From contig CALDEO010000297.1 in the NCBI GenBank assembly GCA_937942465.1, positions 1-5,267 of the forward strand: a stretch of DNA of 5,267 nucleotides, read 5' to 3'. The notes under the pieces are model-generated. The model worked only from the letters and a program-made list of their open reading frames with translations, did not search any database and was not told where the DNA came from. How positions within the stretch are numbered: position 1 is the first letter of the stretch; every line of letters starts with the position of its first letter. Source of the stretch: an uncultured Saprospiraceae bacterium. GTDB taxonomy: Bacteria; Bacteroidota; Bacteroidia; Chitinophagales; Saprospiraceae. The translations under genes and the position numbers were made by a program. Below are positions 5,245-5,267 of this stretch, piece after piece.

Positions 5245-5267
5245 AAAAAAAAGCCTGTCACTCGTGA
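5245..5267. terminator. Left half of a probable intrinsic terminator, cut by the window end
   Basis: Eight A (5245-5252) are followed by GCCTG and then TCAC-TC-GTGA (5258-5267), a perfect 4-bp inner stem around a 2-base loop. If the next bases are CAGGC and a T-run, the whole forms a strong hairpin flanked by A and T tracts, able to end transcription from both sides. It starts 23 bp after the cold-shock stop codon, where a terminator is expected. The right half is not visible. Confidence 0.65.

Noticed and set aside
1..5267. Mobile element, CRISPR array, tRNA or rRNA
   Set aside because: No transposase or integrase motifs, spaced identical repeats, or RNA-gene signatures were found on either strand.

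Overview
The window looks like a piece of a Bacteroidota chromosome, probably a Flavobacteriia- or Saprospiria-like bacterium. The evidence is an AT-rich composition, start codons preceded by A-rich leaders rather than Shine-Dalgarno sequences, a large secreted LamG surface protein of the type exported by the type IX secretion system, a membrane-anchored LytTR regulator of a form common in this phylum, a TAnnTTTG-type -7 box, and a cold-shock protein with the GLIDEIREGD stretch typical of these bacteria.

Layout. On the minus strand, 1-1178 holds the N-terminal 392 residues of a secreted multidomain protein that runs off the left edge. A 161-bp divergent spacer separates it from a plus-strand gene (1340-2164) for a four-helix membrane protein with a C-terminal LytTR DNA-binding domain. 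A hairpin followed by a T-run (2190-2243) and a candidate promoter (2260-2292) come next. They lead into a probable three-gene operon: an outer-membrane beta-barrel-like protein of unknown function (2315-3130), a lipoprotein-like S41-family peptidase (3145-4137), and a multi-pass inner-membrane protein resembling DUF2306 (4130-4783, overlapping the previous stop). After a 246-bp AT-rich spacer with short repeats, a dyad and a good -7 box lies a 63-residue cold-shock protein (5030-5221). Half of a terminator hairpin follows, cut by the window edge.

How the genes may work together. The operon would place one protein in the outer membrane, one anchored peptidase in the envelope and one protein in the inner membrane. 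The adjacent LytTR protein is a plausible membrane-linked regulator: two GTTGCA-containing half-sites exactly 20 bp apart lie upstream of the operon promoter, a geometry like that of known LytTR operators. This link is inference. The cold-shock gene appears to be an independent unit. No RNA gene, CRISPR array, insertion sequence or integrase is visible. The most unusual protein feature is that the S41 peptidase has a Gly-rich tract where the classical catalytic Lys should be, which suggests a histidine-using (tricorn-like) or altered active site.
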